Shown piece by piece: positions 1 through 7,719 of a stretch of 64,000 nucleotides of DNA (positions within the stretch are counted from its first letter, which is position 1; the number at the start of each line of letters is the position of its first letter). The position numbers were made by a program, and so were the translations under genes. The notes under the pieces were generated by a model. That model made no database searches. It was not told the origin of the DNA and saw only the letters and a list, made by a program, of their open reading frames with translations. Source of the stretch: Lachnospiraceae bacterium (GTDB lineage Bacteria > Bacillota > Clostridia > Lachnospirales > Lachnospiraceae); NCBI GenBank assembly GCA_017428105.1, contig JAFRRM010000015.1:1-64000 (forward strand). Direction: 5' to 3'.

Positions 1-92
1 CGCATAAATCGTTTACCACGAGAATCTATGGGGTAAGGGGGATTATGCGTTCTTTTTCAGATTTCGACCTTGATGGTATTAATACAGGCATA

Positions 93-141
93 GAAAAAGG
101 ACCTGCGAAAAATGATCGCTCATTTTTTCACAGGCCCTTTG
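93..141 (-). terminator. Intrinsic terminator of the sugar symporter gene
   Basis: On the minus strand a near-perfect stem of about 20 bp (arms 93-115 and 120-141, loop of about 4) begins roughly 20 bases past the symporter stop codon and ends in a T run. The plus strand also ends in CCCTTT, so it may act in both directions. Bases 1-92 show no gene; the only structure is an imperfect inverted repeat (CGCATAA at 1-7, TTATGCG at 42-48). Confidence 0.8.
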
Positions 142-161
142 CTTTTGGGGCTTTCCGCGCT

Positions 162-1637
162 TTATTTCGCGGCGGCTTTTCTTTCTTCCAGTTCCCTGCA
201 GATCCGGTCGTATTCCGGCTCATCCAGCTTGTAGTGCTTCCGGTACAGCACGTAGGTGGCGAGCATGAAGAGGAAGGAGAGGAGCACCATGATCAGCAGG
301 AGGCCGACGGCCTGGCCCGTATGGGCGCCGCCCAGGATCTGCTCGATCTGCTGCAGTTTGGCCGCTTCGGTGATCAGGCCCTGCTCCTTCTGCATCTCCA
401 GGTCGGAGATCTGGTTGGTGATGCCGGTCACGTTGAGGATCAGGTAGCTGACGGTGGTGATGACGACGATCAGCGCGCTGCCCAGCTTGGTCACGAAAGG
501 CCGCACGGAGGCGATGATGGCGTCGTCGCGCGTGCCCGTGGTGTATTCGTTGTACTCCACCGTGTTCAGAATGGAGATCATCATGATCAGGTAGAAGCCG
601 TACTGGCCCAGGTTGGCGATCATGTAGCCCAGCGTGATGACCCAGAACCCGATCGTGCCGGACAGTGCCAGGCCGGCGATCAGCATCAGCACGTAGCCGC
701 CCATCGATGCGATCAGCATCTTTTTCATCATGTCCTTGCGCGGCATTTTGCGGGAGAGCATGGGATAGATGACCATCAGAACGGCGGTCGCCATCATGCC
801 GATGGTGGTGAACAGGCCGTACAGGCCGCCCTCGTAGCCGTATTTGAAGTAGATGAAGATCTGGCCCAGGCCGCCGATGATGATGCCGTTGCCGATCTGC
901 TGCAGCAGGAAGATCGGAATGATCCAGCGCAGCTGATCATTGCCGGTGATGGTCCGGATGATCTTCTTAAAACTGATCTTAGGCGCGGGTTCTTTTTCAT
1001 AATCGCGGTTCTCGCGCACTCCGAAGATGGTGAAGCACAGGAACAGCGGGGCGAGGACCGCGATGACCAGCGCGATCACGCCGTACGCGGTGACGGTGCT
1101 GCCGCCAATGGTCATGGCGCCGACGGTCAGCATGGGGATCAGCACGTTGGCGACTGTGCCGCCGAAGCCGGCGAACAGGTTGGTGCGGGACGTCAGCTTG
1201 TTGCGTTCGTCCGCATCCGTGCTCAGGGACGGGATCATGCCCCAGTAGGAGATATCATGCATCGTGTAGGTGATGCTGTACAGGAAATAAATGACGCCGA
1301 AGAAGATGACGAACGGCCATCCCTGCAGCTTGACGTTGAACGCGGCGTAGATGACCAGCGAGGTGGACAGGATGCCGACGACCAGCCAGGGCTTGAACTT
1401 GCCCCATTTGCTGCGGGTCCGGTCGATGATGTTGCCCATCAGCGGGTCGTTTAAGGCGTCGAACACCCGCGCGGCCACCATGATGGCGGCGACGGCGGAG
1501 AGCTGGCCCGCATTCAGTTTCTTGGTGAGCAGCACGAAGGTGTAAAGGTAGTTGGTAAACATCTGGTACATCATGTCGCGGCCTACCGTGCCGAGCGGGA
1601 ACATGATGCGGTTGCGCTTGAGGGTCTTCTGATCCAT
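162..1637 (-). CDS. Glycoside-pentoside-hexuronide (GPH/MelB-like) cation symporter
   Basis: A 491-residue polytopic membrane protein of the major facilitator superfamily, resembling the GPH branch that imports sugars or glycosides with Na+ or H+. About 12 hydrophobic segments are visible. The N-terminal half carries the family signature of a conserved Asp/Asn region (RVFDALNDPLMGNIIDRT) followed by the loop SKWGKFKPW. The start is taken at 1637 rather than the upstream ATG at 1679 because GGAG lies 7 bases before it and the mature N-terminus MDQKTLKRNRIMFPLG fits the family. It lies downstream of pepF on the same strand, 70 bases apart, with its own extended -10 promoter candidate. The substrate cannot be read from the sequence, and no sugar-catabolic gene adjoins it inside the window. 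Confidence 0.85.
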   Translation of the reverse strand: MDQKTLKRNRIMFPLGTVGRDMMYQMFTNYLYTFVLLTKKLNAGQLSAVAAIMVAARVFDALNDPLMGNIIDRTRSKWGKFKPWLVVGILSTSLVIYAAFNVKLQGWPFVIFFGVIYFLYSITYTMHDISYWGMIPSLSTDADERNKLTSRTNLFAGFGGTVANVLIPMLTVGAMTIGGSTVTAYGVIALVIAVLAPLFLCFTIFGVRENRDYEKEPAPKISFKKIIRTITGNDQLRWIIPIFLLQQIGNGIIIGGLGQIFIYFKYGYEGGLYGLFTTIGMMATAVLMVIYPMLSRKMPRKDMMKKMLIASMGGYVLMLIAGLALSGTIGFWVITLGYMIANLGQYGFYLIMMISILNTVEYNEYTTGTRDDAIIASVRPFVTKLGSALIVVITTVSYLILNVTGITNQISDLEMQKEQGLITEAAKLQQIEQILGGAHTGQAVGLLLIMVLLSFLFMLATYVLYRKHYKLDEPEYDRICRELEERKAAAK

Positions 1638-1706
1638 GATGATCTCCGTTCTTTTCTGTATTCCGGGGACCGGCGGCATGCCGGCCTCCGGATATTTGTG
1701 TGATAA

Positions 1707-1715
1707 ATTATACCA
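1707..1715 (-). promoter_or_regulatory. Extended -10 promoter candidate for the symporter gene
   Basis: On the minus strand TGGTATAAT (TG-N-TATAAT) overlaps the last codons and stop of pepF. The hexamer 17 bases upstream is a poor -35, so the extended -10 would carry recognition. Confidence 0.5.
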
Positions 1716-3498
1716 GCGATTCGATCTCGTCCAGCAGTTCTCCGAAATACGCCAGCGCGTCGTTCACCGGCTGCGGCGTGCTCATGTCCACGCCCGCGAT
1801 CTTCAGCAGGCTGATGGGATCCTGGCTGCCGCCGCCGGACAGGAACTTCTTGTAGTCCGCAACGGCCGGCGCGCCTTCCTTCAGGATGCGGCGGGCGATG
1901 GCCACGGCGGCCGAGAAGCCGGTGGAATACTGGAAGACGTAGTAATTGTAGAAGAAGTGCGGGATGCGGGCCCACTCCATCGCGATGCCTTCATCGGAGA
2001 TCATGTCCGGGCCGAAGTACAGCTCGTTCAGGGCTTTGTATTTTGCGCACAGGGCGTCCGCGGTCAGGGTCTCGCCGCGTTCCGCCATCTGTCCCATCAT
2101 CAGTTCAAACTCCGCGAACATGGTCTGGCGGTACACGCTGCCCTTGAACTGATCCAGGAAATGGTTGATCAGGGCGGCCTTTTCCTTCTTGTCTTCCGTG
2201 TGCTTGAGCAGATGCTGCATCAGCAGGACTTCGTTGCAGGTGGAGGCCACTTCAGCCACGAAGATCACGTAATCCGCCTGGGAGACCGGCTGGTTTTCCT
2301 TGCTGTACCAGCTGTGCATGGAGTGGCCCAGCTCGTGCACGAGGGTGAACTGGCTGTCCAGGTTGTCGTGGTGGTTCAGCAGGATATAGGGGTGAGGCCG
2401 GGCGCCGCCGGAAGAGTAGGCGCCGCCGCGCTTGCCTTCGTTTTCATAAATGTCGATCCAGCGCTCGTCGAAGGCGCGGTTCAGCAGGGCTACGTAATCG
2501 TCGCCCAGCACCTGCATGGCCGTCAGCACGGTCTGCTTGGCTTCCTCAAACGGGATCTTCCTATCGCTGCCGGCGATGATGGGACGGTACACGTCGTACA
2601 TGTGCAGCTCGTCCACGCCCAGCAGGCGCTTGCGCAGCGCGACGTAGCGGTACATCTTGTCCAGATTGCCGTGCACGGCTTCGATCAGATTGTGGTACAC
2701 TTCGACCGGCACTTCGGTATGGTCCAGCGACGCTTCCAGCGTGCTGCCGTAACGGCGCGCGTTCGCGTTGAAGAGCAGGGATTTGAACTGCCCCTCCAGC
2801 GTGGCGGCGACGGTGTTCTTGAATTCGCCCAGGCGGGTGTAGAATTTTTCGAACGCATCCTTCCGCAGCTGACGGTCCTCGCTTTCCAGCAGCGGGACCA
2901 GGGTGCCGCCGGTCAGGGTGTGGGCTTCGCCCTTGCTGTCCACGGCGTCCGGATACTTCATTTCCGTGTTGCGGAGCGTGGAGCCGATGCGGTCCGGCGC
3001 GTTGCTGATCTCGCGGGAGGCGGCCAGCAGGGCTTCCTCCGCGGGACTTAAGATATGGGCGGCCCGGCGGCGGATCTGGTAAATGCTCCGTTTATATTCG
3101 TCCAGGGCCGGTTCTTCCGCGTAGAAGCGGTCCAGCGTTTCCTGCGGGATCGCCATGATCTCCGGGGACTGGAAGGCGCCGGCGCGGGAAAGGGCGATCA
3201 GTGCGCTGCGGGCTTTGCCCACCATGCCCTGATAATGGCTGTCGGACAGGTCCACGTCGCTGTTCAGGCTGGCGTAGCTGTAGACTTTGCCGGCTACGAT
3301 CTCGATCTCGTCTCCCAGCCGGAAGAAGGCCAGCAGCTTTTCGGCGCTGTCGCCCAGGTGACCGCGGAAAGCGGCCAGCTGTTCGGCGTAGGCCGGGATC
3401 TTCGCGAGCGCTTCTTCCCAGGCGGCTTCGGATTCAAAAATGGCGCTTACATCCCAGGTGAATTCCACCGGGACTTCGGAACGTTTGGGAATCGACAT
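1708..3498 (-). CDS. pepF: Oligoendopeptidase F (M3 family zinc peptidase)
   Basis: A 596-residue cytoplasmic zinc metallopeptidase of family M3B that cleaves short peptides after import, supplying amino acids. The zinc and catalytic motif HELGH is at about residues 388-392 (VHELGHSMHSWYS), and the length matches PepF (about 600). The N-terminal half is the helical lobe of the family. The start at 3498 has GGAGG a few bases upstream, and the reading frame further upstream lacks family sequence. A good promoter (3539-3566) drives it. Peptide breakdown fits an amino-acid-fermenting lifestyle, which the lysine cluster at 24-34 kb supports independently. Confidence 0.93.
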   Translation of the reverse strand: MSIPKRSEVPVEFTWDVSAIFESEAAWEEALAKIPAYAEQLAAFRGHLGDSAEKLLAFFRLGDEIEIVAGKVYSYASLNSDVDLSDSHYQGMVGKARSALIALSRAGAFQSPEIMAIPQETLDRFYAEEPALDEYKRSIYQIRRRAAHILSPAEEALLAASREISNAPDRIGSTLRNTEMKYPDAVDSKGEAHTLTGGTLVPLLESEDRQLRKDAFEKFYTRLGEFKNTVAATLEGQFKSLLFNANARRYGSTLEASLDHTEVPVEVYHNLIEAVHGNLDKMYRYVALRKRLLGVDELHMYDVYRPIIAGSDRKIPFEEAKQTVLTAMQVLGDDYVALLNRAFDERWIDIYENEGKRGGAYSSGGARPHPYILLNHHDNLDSQFTLVHELGHSMHSWYSKENQPVSQADYVIFVAEVASTCNEVLLMQHLLKHTEDKKEKAALINHFLDQFKGSVYRQTMFAEFELMMGQMAERGETLTADALCAKYKALNELYFGPDMISDEGIAMEWARIPHFFYNYYVFQYSTGFSAAVAIARRILKEGAPAVADYKKFLSGGGSQDPISLLKIAGVDMSTPQPVNDALAYFGELLDEIESLV

Positions 3499-3538
3499 AG
3501 AATACCTCCGATCTTGCGGGTCTGGCCCGATTGTGTCC

Positions 3539-3566
3539 ATTATAACAGATTCTGACAGGATTGCAG
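3539..3566 (-). promoter_or_regulatory. Promoter of pepF
   Basis: On the minus strand CTGCAA (3561-3566), a 16-base spacer, then a perfect TATAAT (3539-3544), about 40 bases before the pepF start. Confidence 0.65.
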
Positions 3567-3634
3567 TAGTTTTTTCAAAAAGAATATGGAAAAGAAGACC
3601 GCGGGCCGGGAAGCGGCGGAAAGCGCGCGGATAC

Positions 3635-3663
3635 TTGAAAAAAACGGAGAATGATGGTACATT
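3635..3663 (+). promoter_or_regulatory. Promoter of the YcxB-like gene
   Basis: TTGAAA (3635-3640), a 17-base spacer and TACATT (3658-3663), about 30 bases before the start codon at 3695. Confidence 0.55.
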
Positions 3664-3694
3664 TTTGCCAGAACAAAGAAAAAGGAGAAGGAAC

Positions 3695-4237
3695 ATGCCG
3701 ATCCGTGCGGAATATGAAGTAAATGCCGGCGACTGCAGAAAAGCCCTGTATTTTGGATTGCGGAAGCGCTACCGGAACGCCCTGCGCCTGATGCTGGTCG
3801 CGCTGTCCGCCGTTCTGGTCTATCTGGCCACGGTGCTGATCCTGAAGACGGAGATCATGCCCCTCTTTTTTATCGCGGCAGGAGCTTTCCTGCTCTGGGG
3901 CCTCATGCTTGTGATCGGGACCGAGGTCCGGCTCTTCCGGATCAAAAAGGATCCGGACAGCATGCTGGGAAAGAAGATGATCCTGACCATAGACGGGAAA
4001 AATCTGACGGCTGAGATCCCGCATAAAAAGGCGAACGTCGTGAGCCCTGTCCGGGATCTGGCATACGTGTTTGAACTGAAAGATCTGTTCATGCTGTATC
4101 CGAACCCGCAGGAAACGTACATCCTGCCGAAGCGCGCGCTGCAGGAAGCGGAGGTATCGGCGCTGCAGACGTTTTTCCATGATACGATCCCGGACCGCTT
4201 TCTTTCTCCCCTGTATTATAATAAAAAGAAGCGGTAG
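3695..4237 (+). CDS. YcxB-like membrane protein
   Basis: A 180-residue protein with two adjacent transmembrane helices at about residues 30-75 and a soluble C-terminal domain. The layout and C-terminal pattern resemble the YcxB family, whose function is not established. The start at 3695 follows AAAGGAGAAGG, and the frame upstream of it has no coding character. It is divergent from pepF and followed directly by the rnpB promoter. No operon partner is apparent. Confidence 0.65.
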   Translation: MPIRAEYEVNAGDCRKALYFGLRKRYRNALRLMLVALSAVLVYLATVLILKTEIMPLFFIAAGAFLLWGLMLVIGTEVRLFRIKKDPDSMLGKKMILTIDGKNLTAEIPHKKANVVSPVRDLAYVFELKDLFMLYPNPQETYILPKRALQEAEVSALQTFFHDTIPDRFLSPLYYNKKKR

Positions 4238-4242
4238 CATAC

Positions 4243-4271
4243 TTGCCTTTTCGCCGCCGCCGTGCTATCTT
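4243..4271 (+). promoter_or_regulatory. Promoter of rnpB
   Basis: TTGCCT (4243-4248), 17-base spacer, TATCTT (4266-4271). The expected transcript start, about 7 bases on, coincides with the first base of the RNase P P1 helix at 4278. Confidence 0.7.
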
Positions 4272-4277
4272 AATCCC

Positions 4278-4614
4278 GCGGAGAAGGGTGAATGATCGCG
4301 GGTCCTTCGGGACACGAGGAAAGTCCGGGCTTCACAGGGCAGGATGCCGGATAACGTCCGGCGGAGGCGACTCCCGGGAAAGTGCAACAGAAAGATACCG
4401 CCGGCGCGGTCCGGCAAGGGTGAAAAGGCGGTGTAAGAGACCACCGGCTCTGCGGCAACGGAGAGTGCTCTGCAAACCCCATCCGAAGCAAGCACAAACA
4501 GAAAGCATAAGGCGGCCCGTCTGCTTTCGGGTAGTGCGCTGGAGCCTGCCGGCAACGGCAGGCCTAGATAGATGATCATTCACGACAGAACCCGGCTTAC
4601 AGCCCTTCTCCGCC
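4278..4614 (+). ncRNA. rnpB: RNase P RNA, bacterial A-like type
   Basis: Catalytic RNA of ribonuclease P, which trims the 5' leader of pre-tRNAs. The terminal P1 helix pairs GCGGAGAAGGG (4278-4288) with CCCTTCTCCGC (4603-4613). The universal core is present: GAGGAAAGTCCGGGCT near 4315, ACAGAAAG near 4387, the AGAGT/GCAAACC region near 4460-4480, and the 3' segment TAGATAGATGATCATTCACGACAGAACCCGGCTTAC, of which ACAGAACCCGGCTTA (4585-4599) is the conserved part. The segment TAGATnGATGA looks like A-type RNAs, as in Clostridia, rather than the Bacillus B type. Open reading frames here are shadows. Confidence 0.95.
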
Positions 4615-4629
4615 TCCCGCAGACGGTTC

Positions 4630-4650
4630 GGGCGGGCGCTCCGCCCTTTA
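4630..4650 (+). terminator. Weak terminator after rnpB
   Basis: GGGCGG and CCGCCC (4630-4635, 4641-4646) around a 5-base loop, followed only by TTTA. It is a plausible but weak intrinsic terminator. Confidence 0.4.
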
Positions 4651-4666
4651 TCAGGACATTTTTACG

Positions 4667-4939
4667 ATGGGAAGACGTGTACAGCAGCTGGATACGCTGG
4701 AAAACATCATCTGTATCCTGGTCTGCCTCCTGATGGCGGCAGCCGCTTTCCTGTGCCTGATCAAAGGCACGCTGCACTACGTCTGGCTGATCGCGGGCGG
4801 CGCCGCCGTCTACTACCTGGCGGGGGCCGTTTCCGAATTCGTCCGCTCCGAAAAAGGCTTCTGGAAGCGCGGCATTTTTAAGACCGTGCTGACCCTGCTG
4901 CTGGCCCTGTTTGCCTGGGTGGCCAGAGTCTGTCTGTAA
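4667..4939 (+). CDS. Small membrane protein of unknown function
   Basis: A 90-residue protein with three hydrophobic segments (about residues 13-33, 39-57 and 70-88) separated by short charged loops. I do not recognise a family. It lies between rnpB and the rpsF operon, and the start has only a weak AGGA-like site about 12 bases upstream, so translation may be modest. Codon use is like its neighbours. It could be a conserved lineage-specific protein, but nothing in the sequence gives a function. Confidence 0.55.
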   Translation: MGRRVQQLDTLENIICILVCLLMAAAAFLCLIKGTLHYVWLIAGGAAVYYLAGAVSEFVRSEKGFWKRGIFKTVLTLLLALFAWVARVCL

Positions 4940-4999
4940 ACTCTGCTGAAAGCGGCGGAGAGCGCGCCGCATCCGCAAAAAACTCCCTGCAAATAATGT

Positions 5000-5037
5000 A
5001 AAAAACGCTTGCAATTCCGTTTTTTCAGTGGTATGAT
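5000..5037 (+). promoter_or_regulatory. Promoter of rpsF operon, with -35 in a hairpin loop
   Basis: TTGCAA (5009-5014), 17-base spacer, TATGAT (5032-5037). AAAAAACG (5000-5007) and CGTTTTTT (5018-5025) form an inverted repeat whose 10-base loop contains the -35 hexamer. This is the same arrangement as at several other promoters in the window. Confidence 0.75.
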
Positions 5038-5109
5038 ACTTGCCTGTGACATATCACGATCCTTGCTTTCCCCACAGGGGAAGGCCAATAGTCCAAGAGG
5101 AGGTTAAGC

Positions 5110-5397
5110 ATGAACAAGTACGAATTAGCCGTTGTTCTGAGCAGCGCCATTACCGATGAAGAAAGAACTGCCGCTCTGGAAAGAGTGCAGGAATTCATCA
5201 CCCGTGACGGCGGCACGATCACCAGCGTGGACGATTGGGGGAAGAAGAAGCTCGCGTATGAGATCCAGAAAATGACCGAAGCTTACTACACCTTCATTCG
5301 TTTCGAATCAGAACCGTCTGTTCCTGCCCGGGTGGAAGAAAACGTCCGCCTGATGGAACAGGTGATCCGTTTCCTGTGCATCAGCAGGGAAGAGTAA
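5110..5397 (+). CDS. rpsF: 30S ribosomal protein S6
   Basis: A 95-residue small-subunit ribosomal protein that binds 16S rRNA together with S18. The N-terminus MNKYELAVVLSSAITDEER and the central DDWGKKKLAYEIQK are typical of S6. It is the first gene of the conserved rpsF-ssb-rpsR operon, with ssb 11 bases downstream. An AGAGGAGG site precedes the start. The 70-base leader contains a small CCCC/GGGG hairpin. S6:S18 complexes are known to regulate this operon in some bacteria, but I cannot confirm that motif here. Confidence 0.96.
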   Translation: MNKYELAVVLSSAITDEERTAALERVQEFITRDGGTITSVDDWGKKKLAYEIQKMTEAYYTFIRFESEPSVPARVEENVRLMEQVIRFLCISREE

Positions 5398-5408
5398 GAG
5401 AGGAACCC

Positions 5409-5855
5409 ATGAATAAAGTCATTTTGATGGGACGCCTGACCCGGGATCCGGAAGTCCGGTATTCCGCCGGTGAGAACTCCCTGGCAATCGCTCGTTTCAG
5501 TATCGCGGTGGACCGTCGTTTCCGCCGCGGCCAGGACGGCGCGGAAGCCGATTTCTTCAACTGCACCGCTTTCGGCAAGCAGGGGGAATTTGTAGAGAAA
5601 TATTTAAAGAAGGGCACCAAGGTGCTGCTTTCGGGCCGGATCCAGAACGATAACTACACCAATCGCGACGGCCAGAAGGTCAGTTCGGTGCAGATCATTG
5701 CGGAAGAGATCGAGTTTGCGGAAAGCAAGAACGCGACCGGCGGCCGCAGTGAAGGGAACTCCGAGTTCCAGGGACGTCCGTCCGCTCCGGTCAGCGAGGG
5801 CTTCATGAACCTGCCCGACAACGGCGACGACGAAGGCATCCCGTTCACTTTCTAA
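5409..5855 (+). CDS. ssb: Single-stranded DNA-binding protein
   Basis: A 148-residue protein with an N-terminal OB fold (residues 1-105; MNKVILMGRLTRDPEVRYS, then the FNCTAFGKQGEFVEKYLKKG segment) that coats single-stranded DNA in replication and repair. A short flexible linker leads to the acidic C-terminal tip DDEGIPFTF, which recruits partner proteins. The start at 5409 has GAGAGGAA upstream; an earlier in-frame ATG lies inside rpsF and is rejected. It is sandwiched between rpsF and rpsR, as in most Firmicutes. Confidence 0.96.
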   Translation: MNKVILMGRLTRDPEVRYSAGENSLAIARFSIAVDRRFRRGQDGAEADFFNCTAFGKQGEFVEKYLKKGTKVLLSGRIQNDNYTNRDGQKVSSVQIIAEEIEFAESKNATGGRSEGNSEFQGRPSAPVSEGFMNLPDNGDDEGIPFTF

Positions 5856-5873
5856 AATCAGGAGGGTATTACC

Positions 5874-6134
5874 ATGGCATTTGCTAAGAATGATAAAGGC
5901 AGCTCGCCCAGAAAGCACAACATGATGCGCCGCAAGAAAAAAGTCTGCGCCTTCTGCGGAGCCGAGGGCGAAGTGGATTACAAGGACGTCAACCGCCTGT
6001 CCAAGTTCATCTCCGAGCGCGGCAAGATCCTGCCCCGCCGGGTGACCGGGACCTGCGCGAAGCACCAGCGCATGGTGACCACCGCCATCAAGCGCGCCAG
6101 AAATCTGGCTCTGCTTCCTTACACGGTGGACTGA
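5874..6134 (+). CDS. rpsR: 30S ribosomal protein S18
   Basis: An 86-residue basic small-subunit protein that pairs with S6 on the platform of the 30S subunit. The segment [18 protein letters not shown] keeps the C-x2-C form of S18, and the C-terminal [21 protein letters not shown] is diagnostic. GGAGGG lies upstream of the start. It is the last gene of the operon, and a strong terminator follows 17 bases after the stop. Confidence 0.96.
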   Translation: MAFAKNDKGSSPRKHNMMRRKKKVCAFCGAEGEVDYKDVNRLSKFISERGKILPRRVTGTCAKHQRMVTTAIKRARNLALLPYTVD

Positions 6135-6151
6135 TCGGTCCGAAAAGCGAA

Positions 6152-6176
6152 GGGGCGCCTGCGGGCGCCCCTTTTT
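6152..6176 (+). terminator. Terminator of rpsF-ssb-rpsR
   Basis: GGGGCGCC (6152-6159) pairs with GGCGCCCC (6164-6171) around a 4-base loop, followed by TTTTT. Confidence 0.9.
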
Positions 6177-6233
6177 GTGTGTCTGCGGACCGTTTCGGTC
6201 AGGATCCCGCCGCCGGCGGGACGGCGGACCGTC

Positions 6234-7259
6234 TTAATCCATCGCATGCACCGGCAGGACGAACTGATAGCCCTGCGCCTGCGCGTATTCGATGAAATCG
6301 GACACGGCTTTCACATTTTCCGCCGAGATGCCCATCCGGATGACCGCGCCAGGCGACAAGGCGTTTTTCAGCTGCGGCAGCACCATGTAGACCGGCGCCT
6401 GCCCGTTGTCGTCGGCGGGAATGAAGGAGTAGCCCAGGAAACGGAAGCCCATCAGATCGCAGAGATAAACGTCCCGTTCGTAGATCTCCTCATAGGGATC
6501 GCTGAAGACGGACACGGGGTAATGATAGCGCAGCAGCGCGTCCAGTTCGGTCCGGTACAGGACCAGCTCGTTCAGGAAACGGCGGTTGGTGGCCAGGGTG
6601 GAGTGGATGTGCGTGTAGCCGTGGGAACTGACCAGATGGCCCTCGCGCACAATGCGGCGCACCGTTTCGGCGCGTTCTTCGGGATCGCTCTGCAGATAGT
6701 CGCGGAGCGTGATCAGGAACGTCGCCGGGACCTGCTTCTCCCGCAGGACGTCCAGCAGCTGTCCCGTATAGCCGGATTCCGCCGCAAGGGAGAACGTGAG
6801 GGCGATCTCCCTGCCGCCGCTGCCCGCGCGGGTGACGCCGCCGTGGGCGTACAGGTAACTCAGACTGGCGCTGCCGCGGCTCACGTCCTGCGGCACCGGC
6901 AGGTAAGGGCTGTAATCAAAGCCGGGCAGTTCCGCGTCCAGATCCGTCACGCTGCGGGGATCGTCCCGCCAGGCGGGCGGCTCGGTGGGGCCGGCCGGCG
7001 CGGTGACCGGGGGCTCGGTCGGCTCGGTCGGAGCCGGTGCGGCCGACGGTTCGGCGGCGGTGGCCGGAACGTCCCGGGGATCGTCCGCGAGCCCGTCCGT
7101 TCCGGCCGGGAAAATGCCGGCGGGAAGCGTGGCATCGTTGGCGGCTTCCGTTTTCCCGGCGGAGGAGCAGGCGCAGAGCCAGAAGAGGGAGAACAGCGCA
7201 AAACAGAGGGCCAGGGCCCTCGCGGCGCGCCTGACGGCGGTCCCGTGCCGATCGTTCAT
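6234..7259 (-). CDS. Lipoprotein with degenerate polysaccharide-deacetylase domain
   Basis: A 341-residue lipoprotein: basic N-terminus, hydrophobic stretch and lipobox LCAC near residue 30, then a Pro/Thr/Ala-rich linker to about residue 100, and a C-terminal domain with the layout of NodB/CE4 polysaccharide deacetylases. The family strand-1 motif (TFDDG) is replaced by ALTFSLAAESG, so the catalytic Asp pair is missing. The metal-site region reads SSHGYTHIHS, close to the usual H-x3-5-H form. VPATFLITLRDYL matches the conserved second strand. It is therefore probably an inactive or repurposed carbohydrate-binding surface protein. The start has GGAGG upstream, with a promoter at 7304-7332. 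Confidence 0.75.
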   Translation of the reverse strand: MNDRHGTAVRRAARALALCFALFSLFWLCACSSAGKTEAANDATLPAGIFPAGTDGLADDPRDVPATAAEPSAAPAPTEPTEPPVTAPAGPTEPPAWRDDPRSVTDLDAELPGFDYSPYLPVPQDVSRGSASLSYLYAHGGVTRAGSGGREIALTFSLAAESGYTGQLLDVLREKQVPATFLITLRDYLQSDPEERAETVRRIVREGHLVSSHGYTHIHSTLATNRRFLNELVLYRTELDALLRYHYPVSVFSDPYEEIYERDVYLCDLMGFRFLGYSFIPADDNGQAPVYMVLPQLKNALSPGAVIRMGISAENVKAVSDFIEYAQAQGYQFVLPVHAMD

Positions 7260-7303
7260 AAAAGCCTCCGTTCCGCGTTCCGTACACGTTTTTCTTGTGT
7301 CCC

Positions 7304-7332
7304 AGTATAATTCAGTTCCGGACCGCCTGCAA
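7304..7332 (-). promoter_or_regulatory. Promoter of the deacetylase-like lipoprotein gene
   Basis: On the minus strand TTGCAG (7327-7332), 17-base spacer, TATACT (7304-7309). Confidence 0.65.
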
Positions 7333-7340
7333 GTATATCC

Positions 7341-7369
7341 TTGTTTTTTGGCAGGAACTTTGCTATCAT
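7341..7369 (+). promoter_or_regulatory. Promoter of the DUF6145-dus unit
   Basis: TTGTTT (7341-7346), 17-base spacer, TATCAT (7364-7369), about 27 bases before the start codon at 7396. It is back to back with the minus-strand promoter at 7304-7332. Confidence 0.6.
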
Positions 7370-7395
7370 TTGCCTGTCATCGGAAGGAGAACGCC

Positions 7396-7719
7396 ATGAA
7401 CGAAGAACTGATCCTCTGCGGAGCCGGCGGAAAACAGCAGAAATTCTATTTTAACCCGCGGTATGCGATGCTGCCGGAAACGGTGCAGCAGGAGCTCAAG
7501 GCCGCGCTTGCCGTCTTTGCGGAACAGGTCGGCGGGACTGTCCTGCTGGTCTTTTCCCAGGCCGGCGATCTTTCCGTGCAGCTGATCCCGGACGAGGGCG
7601 ACATCTATTTTGACGACATCGAGGCCGGCCTGGCCGTCTCGCGCCTGCAGAAGGAAAAAGAAGTGCTGTTCCTTCAGCTGAAGGCGTTCTATCTGGCTTT
7701 CTTCGGGGAAAAGGCATGA
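7396..7719 (+). CDS. DUF6145-like small protein
   Basis: A 107-residue acidic protein beginning MNEELILCGAGGKQQKFYF. The pattern of a short N-terminal LCGA strand, FNP, VGG and EGDIYFDDIEAGL matches what I recall of the DUF6145 family found in Clostridia, function unknown. No membrane segment or cofactor motif is visible. GGAAGGAG precedes the start. The stop overlaps the dus start by 4 bases (ATGA), so the two are translationally coupled, which hints at a role linked to tRNA modification or simply co-expression. Confidence 0.6.
   Translation: MNEELILCGAGGKQQKFYFNPRYAMLPETVQQELKAALAVFAEQVGGTVLLVFSQAGDLSVQLIPDEGDIYFDDIEAGLAVSRLQKEKEVLFLQLKAFYLAFFGEKA

Noticed and set aside
1-48. Inverted repeat CGCATAA/TTATGCG at the window start
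   Set aside because: Short, with a long interior and no context on the left side. It is insufficient to call an operator or terminator.
1637-1707. Terminator after pepF
   Set aside because: A GCCGG-rich hairpin exists on the minus strand near 1665-1690 but has no T tract, so read-through into the symporter gene cannot be excluded.
4243-4579. Open frames of 75-110 codons over 4243-4583
   Set aside because: They lie on the RNase P RNA gene, whose conserved core explains the sequence.
5038-5109. S6:S18 autoregulatory RNA motif in the rpsF leader
   Set aside because: A small CCCC/GGGG hairpin is present, but I could not match the conserved loop of the known motif with confidence.
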